Source: Phaeosphaeria sp. MPI-PUGE-AT-0046c (lineage: Eukaryota; Ascomycota; Dothideomycetes; Pleosporales; Phaeosphaeriaceae). From it: a stretch of 64,000 nt of DNA. The notes under the pieces are model-generated. The model ran no database searches and had not been told where the DNA came from. It saw nothing but the letters and a program-made list of their open reading frames with translations. The stretch is taken from NCBI GenBank assembly GCA_020747045.1, contig JAGTJN010000020.1, positions 62,001-126,000 of the forward strand, written 5' to 3'. Both the position numbers and the translations under genes were made by a program. Below are positions 53,150-64,000 of this stretch, piece after piece; position 1 is the stretch's first letter, and each line of letters begins with the position of its first letter.

Positions 53150-55528
53150 AGACTTAATGAAGTTCCGAATCTGTCCCATAACCTTTTCTTCGTGTACATC
53201 TCCCAGGTACCAGAGGCCGCGACACGTGTCCAGACAGTGCCACAAGTCATGTCCATCGTGCGTCGCGTTCATGTCCAAGCCTGCCAATCTTCCCCCCTTC
53301 GCCGCGTGTTCAAGCACTTTCCATGCACTTTCTGAAGCACACCAGCATGCGATATGAATGATGTTCTCTCCGGTCTTCCTCACATTGTTCAGTCTGACGC
53401 CCATCTCGACGAGATGGCAGAAGATGGACTGATTAGAGCACATCAACGCGACCATGGCTGGTGAGTCCCCATCTTGATCCACTAGATCAATGTCAACGCC
53501 TAGAGAGATCAAATACTTCACTGTCTCTAGAGACCCGCGATTTGCTGCATTGTGTAGTGGAGAACCAAGTTCGCTTGGAGCAGATGGATTTGCGCCAGAC
53601 CTCACTAATTCTTGAACTACTGCGAGACCATGCTCTTTGTTGTCGCTTGCAAGATGAATGGGCTGTGCGCCCCAGCCAGTGGGAGCCGTGAGAGACGAGC
53701 CGAATTGGAGGAGTAGCTTCACACACCGCAAGTGACCGGCTTTGCAAGCCCGAGCTAATGGAGTATATCCCTGACGATCTTGTTTGTCGATGTCTGCTTT
53801 AGCTTGGAGTAGGAGATTCACAGCCTCCACATCGCCCCTCCACGACGCCCAGAGGAGAGGCGTTCTTCCGTTAACATCGACTGCATTTAGGCCTTTTCCA
53901 ATATCGTCTAGGTAGCTCCTGAGGTTCATACCATGAAGCCGAAGCACGATTCGATGTAAGAGAGAGAATTCTTGTTGGTCAAGTGATGATTCGTCGATGA
54001 AAATTTGGTCAGCATCGTAAGTATTCGGCCGCAGACCAACCAAGTCTCGATCAACTTGGGTACCGCTGAGGGCCCTATCGATACCGGGTTGCAAACATGC
54101 GCTGCAGTGAGGTCAGCCGTTCCTTCTATTCCAAAATTTCATCTTCGATTATACTTACATCCCATCCTCATCTCGGTGATAAGGATCTGCGCCATTATCA
54201 ATCAGATAAGAGTAGATTTCTGTTTGGCCTTTGAAGGCTGCCCACTTGAGGTAGTAGTCCGCATTTAGCGATGTATGGCACCTCAAAAGCTTCACACACG
54301 TACGTATAATATTGAGCACCCATAATCTGTGACATCGTAAGGCGAAGTCTCTCCTTGAGCCAGCATTTGTCTCAGGTCCGAAAATCTCCCAAATTCGACT
54401 ACACTCCACACAAGGGCGTTACCAGGTATGACTCGCGGCATACGGAAAGAAAATGATGAGTCAAGACCCGACGTCATTGCTTTAACGTGGAAGCTAAGAC
54501 TCCTCAAGAACGTCCAAGCAGGCGCGTAGTACGAGAACTGCATTGTCGCCGATCCACCTCGGCCGCAGAATGGCTGATCGCAAGGCCTCCGTTTCAGAAG
54601 GACTGAACCATTACCATGGAAGCTGATGGAGCCAAGGATACCCTTTGCCCACGCTGGCATTTGCATGTGAGTGCTGAGATGACACTGGCACCGGCAGTAC
54701 TGCTTGCAGGGCTCGGCTGCGAGTGTCCCACAAATCGACACAAATTGAGACGGCAGACTGCGGTGTTCGGACGCAAAAGAGTGAAATGAGTCAACCGAAG
54801 ACTGGCGAGATAGGTGACCGGTCCCATCTGGCCTGGCGCCGGCTGCTGTCATATTGTGGGTGGTATCGTTCTCTAATTGCCTTACTGTACGTTCCATTTG
54901 GTGCTCTAGAGGTGCACCTATTCCCTGATGGACACTGGTTTGCTGTGGTTCCTGAACCATCGATATGCTCTGTAAAACTATGGTGGATTGTGCTTGAGGG
55001 AAGGCAGAAGACTGGTGCGACTGCAGGACTTGTAAAGTCGCAATTAGAGCTGTCACAATAGATGTCACCTGGAGCGTCAATCGAGAGAACGTAGATTTTC
55101 TTCTCATCCATACTCTTTTGGACGGCTTAGGACTCTCCGTGGGCCTTGATGGTTTCTTGCCTCTTCCTTCTGGTTCGGGGACTGCTTCCAGGAGAAAGGC
55201 ATCGATGTCTGAGATCACTGCTTGAGCTCTTTTGAAAAGCTTGTCAACATCTTCCAGACATTCCCGCACGGCTACATTGTCAGGACTATCGTTGATGGAG
55301 TGAAGACAAAGATGTATAGCGCGAAGTTGCATTCGCAACCCAGTGAGCTGGCCCATGAATCAGCGATTGCTTTGGAAGACGACAAGGATATTATGCCTGA
55401 AATTGTAGATCCACAAAGTCTTGACCTCGACGACGAAGTTGCCAAGCCAAGTCCAAACCTTGTGCTGTTTTGCCCGATGCATGCAATATAGCTAGAATGC
55501 CGGCTGCGATAGAAAGAGGGTCAGCCAT
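53141..55528 (-). CDS. Ankyrin-repeat protein with fungal STAND-type N-terminus
   Basis: Model with four exons: 55415-55528, 54304-55347, 54159-54244, 53141-54101 (734 residues). The three later exons close in phase (introns 59 and 57 nt); the first junction (donor GTGGAT, 67-nt intron) is weak. Exon 1 starts MADPLSIAAGILAILHASG, the common N-terminus of fungal NOD-like/STAND and ankyrin proteins. The middle holds a Cys-rich patch (CKQYCRCQC). Ankyrin repeats follow, for example GRTPLLWASWRGDVEAVNLL, GYTPLARACKAGHLRCVKLL and GSPLHNAANRGSLETVKYLI. No NACHT domain is seen. Such proteins often act in allorecognition or signalling; its ligand is unknown. Confidence 0.75.
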
Positions 55529-57480
55529 GTTGAGAAGTTAGATCGTCGTGGAGTGGAAATGCGCGACGAAAGCGTTGGAGAGTTCAAATCTATTGGGGTT
55601 TTGAGGTAAAAGTGCGGTGCTGACATGGAACGTCATACAGCCTCCGAACAAGGCTAATCAAATTCCGTTCTGCAGCGACACAAGGCCATTAGGTCTCTGG
55701 TCAAGTTGAACGCCTATTTCAGCATGCAAATTCGCGAATTTGCCTTATCTGATCTGATGTAACAAATCATCGTAGTCCAAGAACATGAGATTGATGATCA
55801 TCACCAACACCCTGGGTGGTAAGCACAGAACAGCCCTGACCATGACGCTCTGGCTGGTCTTAATTGATCAAATGAAAGATAGAGGTTGTTTGGGCAATCG
55901 TAACCCCGCGCTCTGCTGAGAGCCTTGCAGAACGCCTTGTGATGTTATTGGCCACAGTCTCAAGCAATGCAGGCTGACGTGCTTTTACTAGAGATTGGGC
56001 AGACATCAGGCTGAGGCAGAGCTTGATTATGTGCCAAAATGACATGTATGTGCGGCTCGGGAGGCTGGCAAGGCTATTCGACGCATACTTATAGCACTGC
56101 TCATCTGCCTACGAGCAGTCGGACACACCCTCTCAAATATCTCAGCCTCGCGATTTTGAGTTTGCTTGCCGAATCGGCACATCAGATCCCCCGCTCGGTC
56201 ATATCTGGCCTCACTAAATTACTCGGCAGCGTCGACCCAATATTGCAAGTCCCATCGCGGCAAACACTGTGCGCACTGCTGACGCAAGCTAGGTATTGAC
56301 AGAGGCTGCTTGGGCACCGGGTCGATCAACGTAACGTTGAGGAACATTCTGCCAGAAAAGATCTATAGCACCAGCCACCAAGAAACGAATCCATGGATAA
56401 GGAGCCACAGGACAGCAGCGACAAAGGTGGTGGTAAAGGTGCTCAGGGAGAGGAAGCAGCACCACGGGATAATCAGAGTGCTCAGCGCGCAGGCTGAGAT
56501 GCTGCTACATTAGTCCCTGTGCAACGTATACATTGGAAGGCTTGCTTTATCCCTTGCTGCAACGACTCGCTTCTGTAACCGAAAACACCTACCTTGAAGA
56601 CTCGGGGATTTACTTCGTGATATACTGCTTGAGAAAACGAGACTGCGTGGGCTTCAGTACAAATCCTAGGCAGCCTTCTCTGTGTAAATATCCGTACAAA
56701 TGGCGTAAGCGAAAGCGTAACGTCTCAGTATCTGCTCGAAAGCCTTGTCGTGATATTGTGATGTCGTGATGGAAGACTCTCCGGTGCTTGTGCAGACGAC
56801 CCGCAAAATCCCGATCAATCTGATTGGTGCCGTGTTGCAGTGCATGCGGAGCATATATGCGGCTTATTGAGGTCTTCATGGTCCTCAGTACATATAACGA
56901 TTTCTCTAGGTAGTGAAAATATGGGGTAAATCTGCCACTGGGAGCTTGAAAGGGGTGGATGAGTTGGAATGGGGCACGGCAACGACGGAAGTCCACGACA
57001 CGCTAGCACGCTCTACACTGGAACCCCACAGGGGACAACTAACCCAAGTGTTGACTTCTCCAAAAAAAACCTGCATGCGAAGTAGATTCTTTGTTGTAGT
57101 TAATCACTATCTCGAAATACCAATCTACCTGGATCCGATCGACTTTTCCATCTCTCTTTGGGTTTTAAGGACTCAAACCTTTTGGGCCAGTTCATAGTAC
57201 ATGTTGCACGGTGTCGACTTGTTTGAATGTTGGATCCATCGCTGCAAGTGATGAGCTGAACCAGTTAATTGGCATCTTTTATGGACCCGTCACTGGAGGT
57301 CATGAGGACGATGCCGAGGATAATATATCACATCGTTACAGCCTGACGCTCGTCACGCTTGCACGTGAACAACGCTCTCTTGGAGATAGCCATATTGCAT
57401 CTATATCTACAACTTCAACCCACAGCATCAATGTGGCAGTGATTTGCAATATCGAACCTTCATAATCCACTCCCTCTACG
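55529..57480. other. Intergenic region, about 2 kb, no supported gene
   Basis: The largest gap in the window. A 61-codon ATG frame on the minus strand (55860-56045, MSFWHIIKLCLSLMSAQSLV) has a weakly signal-peptide-like start; other frames (56039-56996) lack features. I find no transposon remnants, repeats or RNA genes. Confidence 0.4.
55860..56045 (-). CDS. Doubtful small ORF with hydrophobic N-terminus
   Basis: 61 codons from an ATG. The first 18 or so residues are hydrophobic enough for a marginal signal peptide, and the remainder is polar with no Cys pairs. There is no splice or promoter support; it may be chance. Confidence 0.15.
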   Translation of the reverse strand: MSFWHIIKLCLSLMSAQSLVKARQPALLETVANNITRRSARLSAERGVTIAQTTSIFHLIN

Positions 57481-58692
57481 TCACACCCCCATCACCTCCT
57501 CCAACCATGGATACACAATACCATTCGCCTCAGGATACCCCATATGCGCCCTCCCCTCTACGAACCTCATCTCCTTCGATCTCCCATAGTTGGCAAGCAA
57601 CATGCTATCCTCCACCGGCATGCATCCATCCAGCATTCCATTCACCAACAATAACCTACAGCTTTTCTTTCCCTCGCTCACAACAGCCACACCCTCTCCT
57701 TTACCTGATATGAGACTAAACTCATCCTGACACTTCTCCTTCATCTCCTCAAAGTCCTTGTACCCGTACTTGGCACAATACGCCTCTTCGAGCCCGAATG
57801 GGTATTCATGCTTGGATATCTGCTCGAGCCATTCGCGACCAATATAGTGGTGCGTCCCCGCCCCATGGCCTACGCTTCCGAGCAATTGGCCTGCGTGTGT
57901 ATGTGCTAGGCGGATGGCATAGTAGCCGCCTGCGCTCAAGCCCCACGCTATGACTTTCGACTCGTCGAAGACATGCTGCTCTGCGATCCAGTCGAGTATG
58001 CTGCTGAACAATCGATCGGGCGATAGCGGATCCCGCTTGTCGGCAGGACAGTCTGGCGTCCCGGGTATGTCGGCAATCACTACCGCCCATCCTCTTGCGA
58101 GGAATTCATCTGTCCTCTCCGTGTTGTCTGGGCGATGCCCATCCAGTCCTGTGATCAGTAGGATGGTTGGGAACGGCCCATCGCCATTTGGATGCCGGAT
58201 GTACAGCGGGATATCTGCTCCGTCCTTCTCCCCTGCATGTTTGTGCCGTATCACCTCTTCTTTGATCGGAACATTCCATAACTTCGCCCCCCTCAGATAC
58301 ACGTCCTTCTGCTCCTCAAAAACCTTCCTTTTCGTCTCCGTGCCAATAAACGGAAACCTAGCTAGTCTATAAACCGCGTTGGCATTTAAGTATAACTTCA
58401 CTGCATCTTCCTTAGACCCCTTCTCTTCAGCCTCTTCGGCTTCTCGAACGAGTCGTCGCGCAGTGGGCAAAAATGCATTGGTATAATCGTCCGAGTACGG
58501 ATCGTTGACGTCGTGCTCGATCAACTGTTGGAAAATAGGTTCAAAGTCTGAGAATTTACCGTCGTGGAAGGGGTAGACACCTTTTGAGCAGGGGAATTTC
58601 CAGCGTTGTTCCCAAAGCTTTCGAATGCTGCTGGCGTGGCCGTAGTCTTTGGTAAAGAGGCCGCCAAGGATCCACGTGCGGTTGGACGTCAT
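57481..58692 (-). CDS. AYG1-like polyketide-shortening alpha/beta-hydrolase
   Basis: Single exon, 403 residues from the ATG at 58692; the frame extends upstream only from a TTG. The sequence follows the AYG1 family closely: RWKFPCSKGVYPFHDGKF near the start, TGLDGHRPDN, the nucleophile elbow WGLSAGGYYAIRLAHTH with Ser253, GHGAGTHHYIGREW, NGMLDGCMPVEDS with Asp355, and RAHMGYP with His383. AYG1 of Aspergillus fumigatus removes acetoacetate from a heptaketide to give the melanin precursor THN. No polyketide synthase lies in this window, so the role could be melanin or another polyketide. Confidence 0.88.
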   Translation of the reverse strand: MTSNRTWILGGLFTKDYGHASSIRKLWEQRWKFPCSKGVYPFHDGKFSDFEPIFQQLIEHDVNDPYSDDYTNAFLPTARRLVREAEEAEEKGSKEDAVKLYLNANAVYRLARFPFIGTETKRKVFEEQKDVYLRGAKLWNVPIKEEVIRHKHAGEKDGADIPLYIRHPNGDGPFPTILLITGLDGHRPDNTERTDEFLARGWAVVIADIPGTPDCPADKRDPLSPDRLFSSILDWIAEQHVFDESKVIAWGLSAGGYYAIRLAHTHAGQLLGSVGHGAGTHHYIGREWLEQISKHEYPFGLEEAYCAKYGYKDFEEMKEKCQDEFSLISGKGEGVAVVSEGKKSCRLLLVNGMLDGCMPVEDSMLLANYGRSKEMRFVEGRAHMGYPEANGIVYPWLEEVMGV

Positions 58693-58982
58693 TGTGGACT
58701 TATGAAGATGAGTTGAGATCGATTCCAGGTAAGACTTATTCAACCTTTGAGTGAGATTATTCTTGGTATATGTACGTGTACTTTACTCCGTGTTTCTGGT
58801 GTTGGCAGTTACTGTCATTTTCGGTAATGGCGGGGCCGAATCCGAGATGTGTGTGTTGTGAAACCGGACCCCCTCACAACTTCAAGAAGATGAGCACAAA
58901 CCTGTATGAATCCGAAATAAGTGCAGAGATCAGATTCAATGAATTTATAATGACATGAAGATTGATATTTCGGAGGCGACGT

Positions 58983-60533
58983 CTATACACCATCCTCCAC
59001 ATCCTCCACTCCAGTATGCTTGCAGTACTCTCTCAAGACATGAGCCAACTTTGCGCGACCGTCCTTGCGCTCAAAAACTTGTGCGTGATCTACTGTAGGC
59101 CACCATATAGTCTGTACACCATGCCCTGACCACTCATTATCCTTCCATGTTCTGTCCTCGCTCTTCAGATCGACACCATTCAAGTATTTGCCAATGGTCT
59201 CCGTGTCGACAATCAAGTCCCTACCACCTAGACTTACAGTGACATCTCTTCCGCGTATATCGTCCGTCCAGAGCAGGTTGTGCGCCCAGAAGAAGTGGCG
59301 TGCTAGGGTATGCGCGACCATCATATCTTGAGAGGCAAAGTAATATAATTGATGCTCGTTTGCAGCTCTTGGTTTGCGCGCCGTGAAGTTGTACGCAACA
59401 TCGGGAAGGTGCAGAAGGAACGTTACAGGGTCCACGAACAGCATTGGACCAATTTTCGCAGCAGTATCTGGGTTCTGCAATAGGTGAGTAGAAACGACCG
59501 AACCGTAGGAGTGTGATGCCAGCACGACCTTGTCGAGGCCATGGCGCTCAAGGATGATGCTGATCTGGCGACATATCTCATCCCTGTCGAGAATGGGTCC
59601 TGTGATACGGAAACTGATAGGCATAAGTTCGATGGCGAGGATCCCGACTTGTCCATCGACGGCGGATTGTGGATCGAACTTGTTGATCTCGTCAAGAAAT
59701 GATACATAGGGATGCAACCCAATGCCGATTCCATGGATGAAAAGAATGGGTAGGCGGGTCCTGGAGGTGTGCGGTCGATACCAGTAGCTCAGGTCTGGAG
59801 CAGACGATATGTTTCGGGTGAACAGACTCGCGACTCGTGGTGGAAAAATGGATAGTGCAGAGCGCAACTTTGTGCGATATAACGAGAACCCGTTATATCG
59901 AAGACGTGCTGCTGTGAGGCTGTCGACAAGCATGACGATGACATACCAGATGACGGGCCGGTGCGACATGTCAACAGCATCCACCGTCAGGCGCAAGCTC
60001 TTTACATCACCACGGCCAGGCTCCAGTTTGCGGCCGAGTAGCGTTTCGATGCCGTCTACATAGCTATCCAGCTCTTCGTCTTCTTCCTTGCATGCTTCAG
60101 GATGTTCCTGCACCCTCTTGGTCTTGGCCGCCTGTGTCTCTACTCCGCGGTTCAACAGGGCCCACGCGAAGAACTCGCGCACATTGTCCCGTCGGATTTG
60201 ACTTGGTCGTGCACCAAGAAACCAGCGGCTGACGTAGTATTCTGGGTGAGGGATCTTATCCCAGCATTTCCAGAACAGCTCCTTCCTCTCTTCCTTGTTC
60301 AGGGTAGGCGGATGTTGTGCCGGTGCCTGCAGTGCGCGCTTTCGGGGAATATACACTGCAACCCAGAACGCAGTCTCGATCAAGCCCCATACGAGGAGGA
60401 AGCGGCGGAAATGGGTGTTTGGGTGCTCGGCAATGGCGAAGGAGACGGTGAAGATGGCTGCAGGCGTGACAGCGCGCAGCCCGAAGATGGCGGCGCGGAT
60501 TAAGATGTACTTGGGCACCGTGTGGTCGATCAT
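58983..60533 (-). CDS. Membrane-associated alpha/beta-hydrolase
   Basis: Single exon, 516 residues, ATG start. Two hydrophobic N-terminal segments (about 11-36 and 45-62) suggest membrane anchoring. A helical region of some 180 residues precedes the hydrolase core, with oxyanion loop FIHGIGIGL (about 265-273), nucleophile Ser342 in ASHSYGSVVSTHLL, and a likely catalytic His in the PTVDHAQVF segment. The GHSxG-type motif reads SHSYG. The architecture matches uncharacterised fungal lipase-like proteins. It lies 290 bp upstream of the AYG1-like gene on the same strand. The substrate is unknown; lipid or ester hydrolysis is inferred. Confidence 0.82.
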   Translation of the reverse strand: MIDHTVPKYILIRAAIFGLRAVTPAAIFTVSFAIAEHPNTHFRRFLLVWGLIETAFWVAVYIPRKRALQAPAQHPPTLNKEERKELFWKCWDKIPHPEYYVSRWFLGARPSQIRRDNVREFFAWALLNRGVETQAAKTKRVQEHPEACKEEDEELDSYVDGIETLLGRKLEPGRGDVKSLRLTVDAVDMSHRPVIWYVIVMLVDSLTAARLRYNGFSLYRTKLRSALSIFPPRVASLFTRNISSAPDLSYWYRPHTSRTRLPILFIHGIGIGLHPYVSFLDEINKFDPQSAVDGQVGILAIELMPISFRITGPILDRDEICRQISIILERHGLDKVVLASHSYGSVVSTHLLQNPDTAAKIGPMLFVDPVTFLLHLPDVAYNFTARKPRAANEHQLYYFASQDMMVAHTLARHFFWAHNLLWTDDIRGRDVTVSLGGRDLIVDTETIGKYLNGVDLKSEDRTWKDNEWSGHGVQTIWWPTVDHAQVFERKDGRAKLAHVLREYCKHTGVEDVEDGV

Positions 60534-61658
60534 CGTGCGTATGGTTTTCCGCCAGGGAAATGTGGCACGTGTTAGAAAGATAGCGCTTTACCCGAAACCT
60601 CTCGCGCGAGGTCGGGACGACGCGATTAGTGGTGTTGTAACAGTAGTCAACATGGCGCATGAGTTGATGATGGCCGTGTTGGCGCTGCTTCGGCCTGATC
60701 TGACCCCATGACGTACCACGCTAGTTCCATAATTAGTCGAGCTCTGTCTGAACATATAATGTTGCTCGCAGAACAAGCTGCTACCTAGTCTGCATGTTGA
60801 TATCACCAGGGACCTATCTTTCTATGCTGCATTCTCATATCCTGGATCCCGGGCCTTGACGATCACGTGATATGTCGTAAACCCAGCAGTCAGGCATCGC
60901 CGAGATCGTTTCTTCTCTGTGGCCCAAAGCACTCTTAGTGGCATCGTATTGATGCAAGACAACATCGACATACTGCCAAGGAAGTATTACACAATACACT
61001 AGACCCTAGAACTTGACCACGTTCAGACAAATTCCGCCTCCCTGGTTCATTGGGAGGCAAAACAAGTCCACGCCGCGGAGAGCACTAGGCTCTATTCTCC
61101 CACTCTACCGAACAGCAAAGTCGCATCACCACCAACACCATAACAAACTCTCCTGCACGCGATGAGTTTGTGCGAACATTTCTGCGAAAACAACGCTGAC
61201 TGTGCCCACGATAATGATCGGATGTATAGCGCTGATCGCCCGTGCATCTGCGTACGACGACAAACCCTGAGCTTTTATTGAGGCCACGCACGCCGCTCCA
61301 CCTACCCTCCGGAATTTTCGTACGGAGCGGAGCGGATGCATACCAATTGCATCTCAACGCCACCTACAAGGGTACACACAGACCAGAGCGACCAGAGGCC
61401 CGCGAGATGCCTGGCACTTGGCAGCTCCACGCTGTACATTTCTTGGCCCGGGAGCCATCGAGCCTCAACCACGTCACTGGGCATGGTCATTATGCAGCAG
61501 GCAAGAATGATGCGCAGGGGCAAGCAATAATCTATTTTAATATCTACCCACTTCCTTAAACTCAACTTCTCTTCCCTTTCTAGTCTTCATCCCACAGCTT
61601 TTCCATACCTTCGCTTTACTAGACTTAATTCTTATTCAATTAATTTCTAGTCAACAAT
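60534..61658. other. Divergent intergenic region
   Basis: Promoters of the membrane hydrolase and the GH17 gene. A pyrimidine-rich tract around 61555-61620 lies just ahead of the GH17 ATG and probably marks its transcription start. Short frames at 61085-61565 on both strands lack features. Confidence 0.45.
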
Positions 61659-62701
61659 ATGTGGGCAAAGGCAGCTTCCGTTCTTGCTTTGGCGTCCACC
61701 GCCATCGCCCAGAGCAAAGGCTTCAACTACGGCGCCACAAACGCTGACGGCTCGTGCCGCGGCTACAACGACTTTGTCCGCTTTTTCAACGAGGCGAAGA
61801 GCCTGCCAGGCACCTCTGGCTTCACCACTGCGCGCCTCTACACTTCGATCCAGTGCGGAACTGGCGCCGATCCCATCTCGGCATTCCAAGCCGCCATCGA
61901 CACCGATACGAAGATCTTGGTTGGTCTTTGGGCATCTGCCGGCCGTGGAGTATACGAGAACGAGCTCAATGCTCTGCTGAGGGGAGCGAGGGAGCTTGGT
62001 AGCGCTTTTACCGATCGCATCATTGGTATCAGCGTTGGATCTGAGGACCTTTACCGCAGCAGCCCTCAGGGTGTGGCCAACAATGCTGGTGCTGGAGCTA
62101 CTGGTGCCGAGATCGAGGGATACATTGGCTGGATGAGGGATTGGATCCGCGGAACTGCTCTTGAGAGCAAGCCCATTGGTCACGTTGACACATGGACCGC
62201 TTGGATCCTGCCCGAGAACCGTGGTGTTGGTAAGTTGACTCGCGACTACACTGTGCACATTGAACGCGAACTAATATCTCGAAAAGCGAACAGCGTGAAC
62301 TGGTTGGGACATAACAGTTTCCCTTACTTCGAGAACACCCGCCCCAACTCCATCGACCAGGCCTACGAGAACTTTTACTCGGCTGTCGGGCAGACTGAGA
62401 GCGTCTCAGGAGGCAAGGAAGTATGGGTAACTGAGACCGGGTGGCCGTGGAAGGTAGGAAAAGTATCTTGTCTACATCTTGAGAATCTCCACTAACTTTT
62501 TTTCAGGGTCCCAACTCCGGCTCCGCCGTCGCTTCCCTCGACAACTCCAAGCGCTATTACAAGGAGGTCGGATGCTCGCTATTTGGCCATCGCACTACTT
62601 TCTGGTACACTCTCAAGGACGCCAACTCTGCGCAGACGGATCTTTCATTCGCTCTTACACCGCTTGAGAACAACACACCTTTCTTCGATCTTTCGTGCTA
62701 A
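61659..62701 (+). CDS. Secreted GH17 beta-1,3-glucanosyl enzyme, Bgl2 type
   Basis: Three exons (61659-62229, 62287-62453, 62507-62701), introns 57 and 53 nt, give 310 residues. A signal peptide (MWAKAASVLALASTAIA) precedes the mature enzyme starting near QSKGFNYGATN. Catalytic residues are the acid/base Glu129 in ISVGSEDLYR and the nucleophile Glu240 in VWVTETGWPW. Splicing restores GVANSVNWLGHNSFPYFE. No GPI-signal or Ser/Thr-rich tail follows (it ends TPFFDLSC), as in Bgl2, a soluble wall protein that cuts and rejoins beta-1,3-glucan. It is the second glucan-remodelling enzyme in the window. Confidence 0.94.
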
Positions 62702-64000
62702 TTGGCATGGACATCAAGAACGGACATTACGAAGATGGAAGATTTTTTAAGATAAAGAGCTTCCGTTACGATCATTAAATGGATGACATAGTACATGATA
62801 AAAGTAATTAAACAAATCTCGACGACAAGCTGTGCGATTGGTACAGCATCTGGTCTACAATATGTGTTCGTGATGATCTTCACAGCATCAAACCTTCTGA
62901 AAAATTGATTTGCATCAGAGTTACTAATGTACACGTCCAGCGATATTTATGATGCGCTTCTGCCTACTTAGCCTCTAGACGGACCAGGCACCTAGCCCGG
63001 CCTTGCACCCACTCACCGTCTCCGGCTAACGTGGTTGAAGTGCAGTAACCCCACAGCGTTTGCTCGTGTCCTATCAATTGCTGTCCTCCCCTACCTCTGG
63101 ACTTAGCAACCTCTATCACCACGGTTAATGTCTGTCTTCGCGCAAGGATTTTGTCGCCGCAATGCGTTGCTTTCAACTACCAGCATACCACTACCAACAT
63201 CTAGGACGCTGAAATCACAAACTATACCATCCGAAAATCAGGTATTGTACTCGGCCGGATCTTGATGGCTCGGATGCACATGATCTTGCCCAGCGGAAGA
63301 GGCACATCGTCATACACCGAGCTTGGTGTATCTACTCTCCCAGCCATGGTAAATTCGCTGCGGTATTTGAGAGAAAGAGGAGCAGGTCAGACGTTTGTCT
63401 GTGCCTTGTGCACGCAGATTCTGGGATGCAGAGCCGAGACACGCCGCTCACGACGTGGTCGCTTCGAATTTGGGACACAATCGCAGCCTGTCTAATAAGA
63501 GTCAAGACAGAACGAAACACAGAACAGTACAAAGAAGGGTAAGAGAGGCGAGAGGGGACTATCCGCCCAACGAGATTAAGCAAGTCGCGACTCTCGGGCT
63601 AATCGGTCTTAGCTACCGGCCTCGCTGCATGTCTTGATTCGCTGCAAAGATGATCGACTCTAAGCATGTTGCCGAAGCACCTGCATAGATCTAAAACTTT
63701 TGTACAAAACAAAGCACTCATGGGCCTCACTGAATTGAGTGTTGTTGCGTTTCCATGTTGGAGGAAGTGACCGCGTTCCGACAATTGTTGCGTTCGTCAT
63801 AGACGGCTGATGCTCACTCAAAAATCTGTCTGACAACATGCGGACAGCATTGCTGTCAAAGTCATGGCGCTGAATCTTACTATATGAGCGCATTCAGCTG
63901 TTTCAACGACAGTATATCTCTCAGTGATCGCCGAGTATATAATTGTTCCGACTCCACCCTACCGCTAGTCCCAAAAAACGACTAGCTTGCTTACCACACA
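62702..64000. other. Right-edge non-coding stretch
   Basis: 3' flank of the GH17 gene and beyond. Short frames at 62964-63893 lack features. No gene, repeat or RNA is supported up to the window end. Confidence 0.45.

Noticed and set aside
1..64000. tRNA, rRNA, transposon and CRISPR signals
   Set aside because: No convincing A/B-box pairs, transposase frames, long terminal or inverted repeats, or spaced direct repeats were found by eye; a covariance-model scan would be needed to exclude a tRNA.

Overview
The window is nuclear DNA of a filamentous ascomycete (Pezizomycotina). Nearly every multi-exon gene uses 47-76 nt GT..AG introns with CTAAC/CTGAC-like branch sites, genes are dense on both strands, and the families present are typically fungal: Zn2Cys6 regulators, an AYG1-type hydrolase, an ExgD-type glucanase and a Bgl2-type GH17 enzyme. 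A Dothideomycete is my guess from the gene set, but nothing here proves the class. I see no transposon, tRNA, rRNA or CRISPR array. About 28 protein genes are supported. Exon structures were joined by hand, checking that reading phase closes at every junction and that family motifs are restored. Several genes (GFA protein, GH3 N-terminus, C2H2 N-terminus, both 51-nt 3n introns) only make sense once spliced.

Left third (1.5-21 kb): a DEDDh exonuclease with a zinc knuckle is followed by what looks like a catabolic cluster. It holds an intracellular GH3 beta-glucosidase, a glutathione-linked GFA protein, a Zn2Cys6 regulator, a fumarylacetoacetase-family hydrolase divergent from a gentisate-dioxygenase-like cupin, a second Zn2Cys6 regulator, two Gfo/Idh/MocA oxidoreductases and a sugar-type MFS transporter. 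My reading is uptake and hydrolysis of a phenolic glucoside, then ring cleavage through gentisate and fumarylpyruvate. Candidate operators include a 14-bp palindrome (CGG-N6-CCG) between the last oxidoreductase and the transporter.

Middle (21-47 kb): a hypothetical protein, two small single-pass membrane proteins, a CUE/DUF1771/Smr protein of the Cue2 type, a secreted Ala/Gly/Asn/Lys repeat protein, a large UFD4/TRIP12-type HECT ubiquitin ligase, an NMN adenylyltransferase with a likely mitochondrial presequence, an ExgD-type membrane exo-beta-1,3-glucanase and a large Cys-rich type II membrane protein of unknown function.

Right third (47-63 kb): a second DEDDh/zinc-knuckle exonuclease paralogous to the first, a C2H2 zinc-finger protein, a third small membrane protein converging on an ankyrin protein, an AYG1-like hydrolase, a membrane alpha/beta-hydrolase and a Bgl2-type GH17 glucanosyl enzyme. 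The last ~1.3 kb holds no gene I can support.
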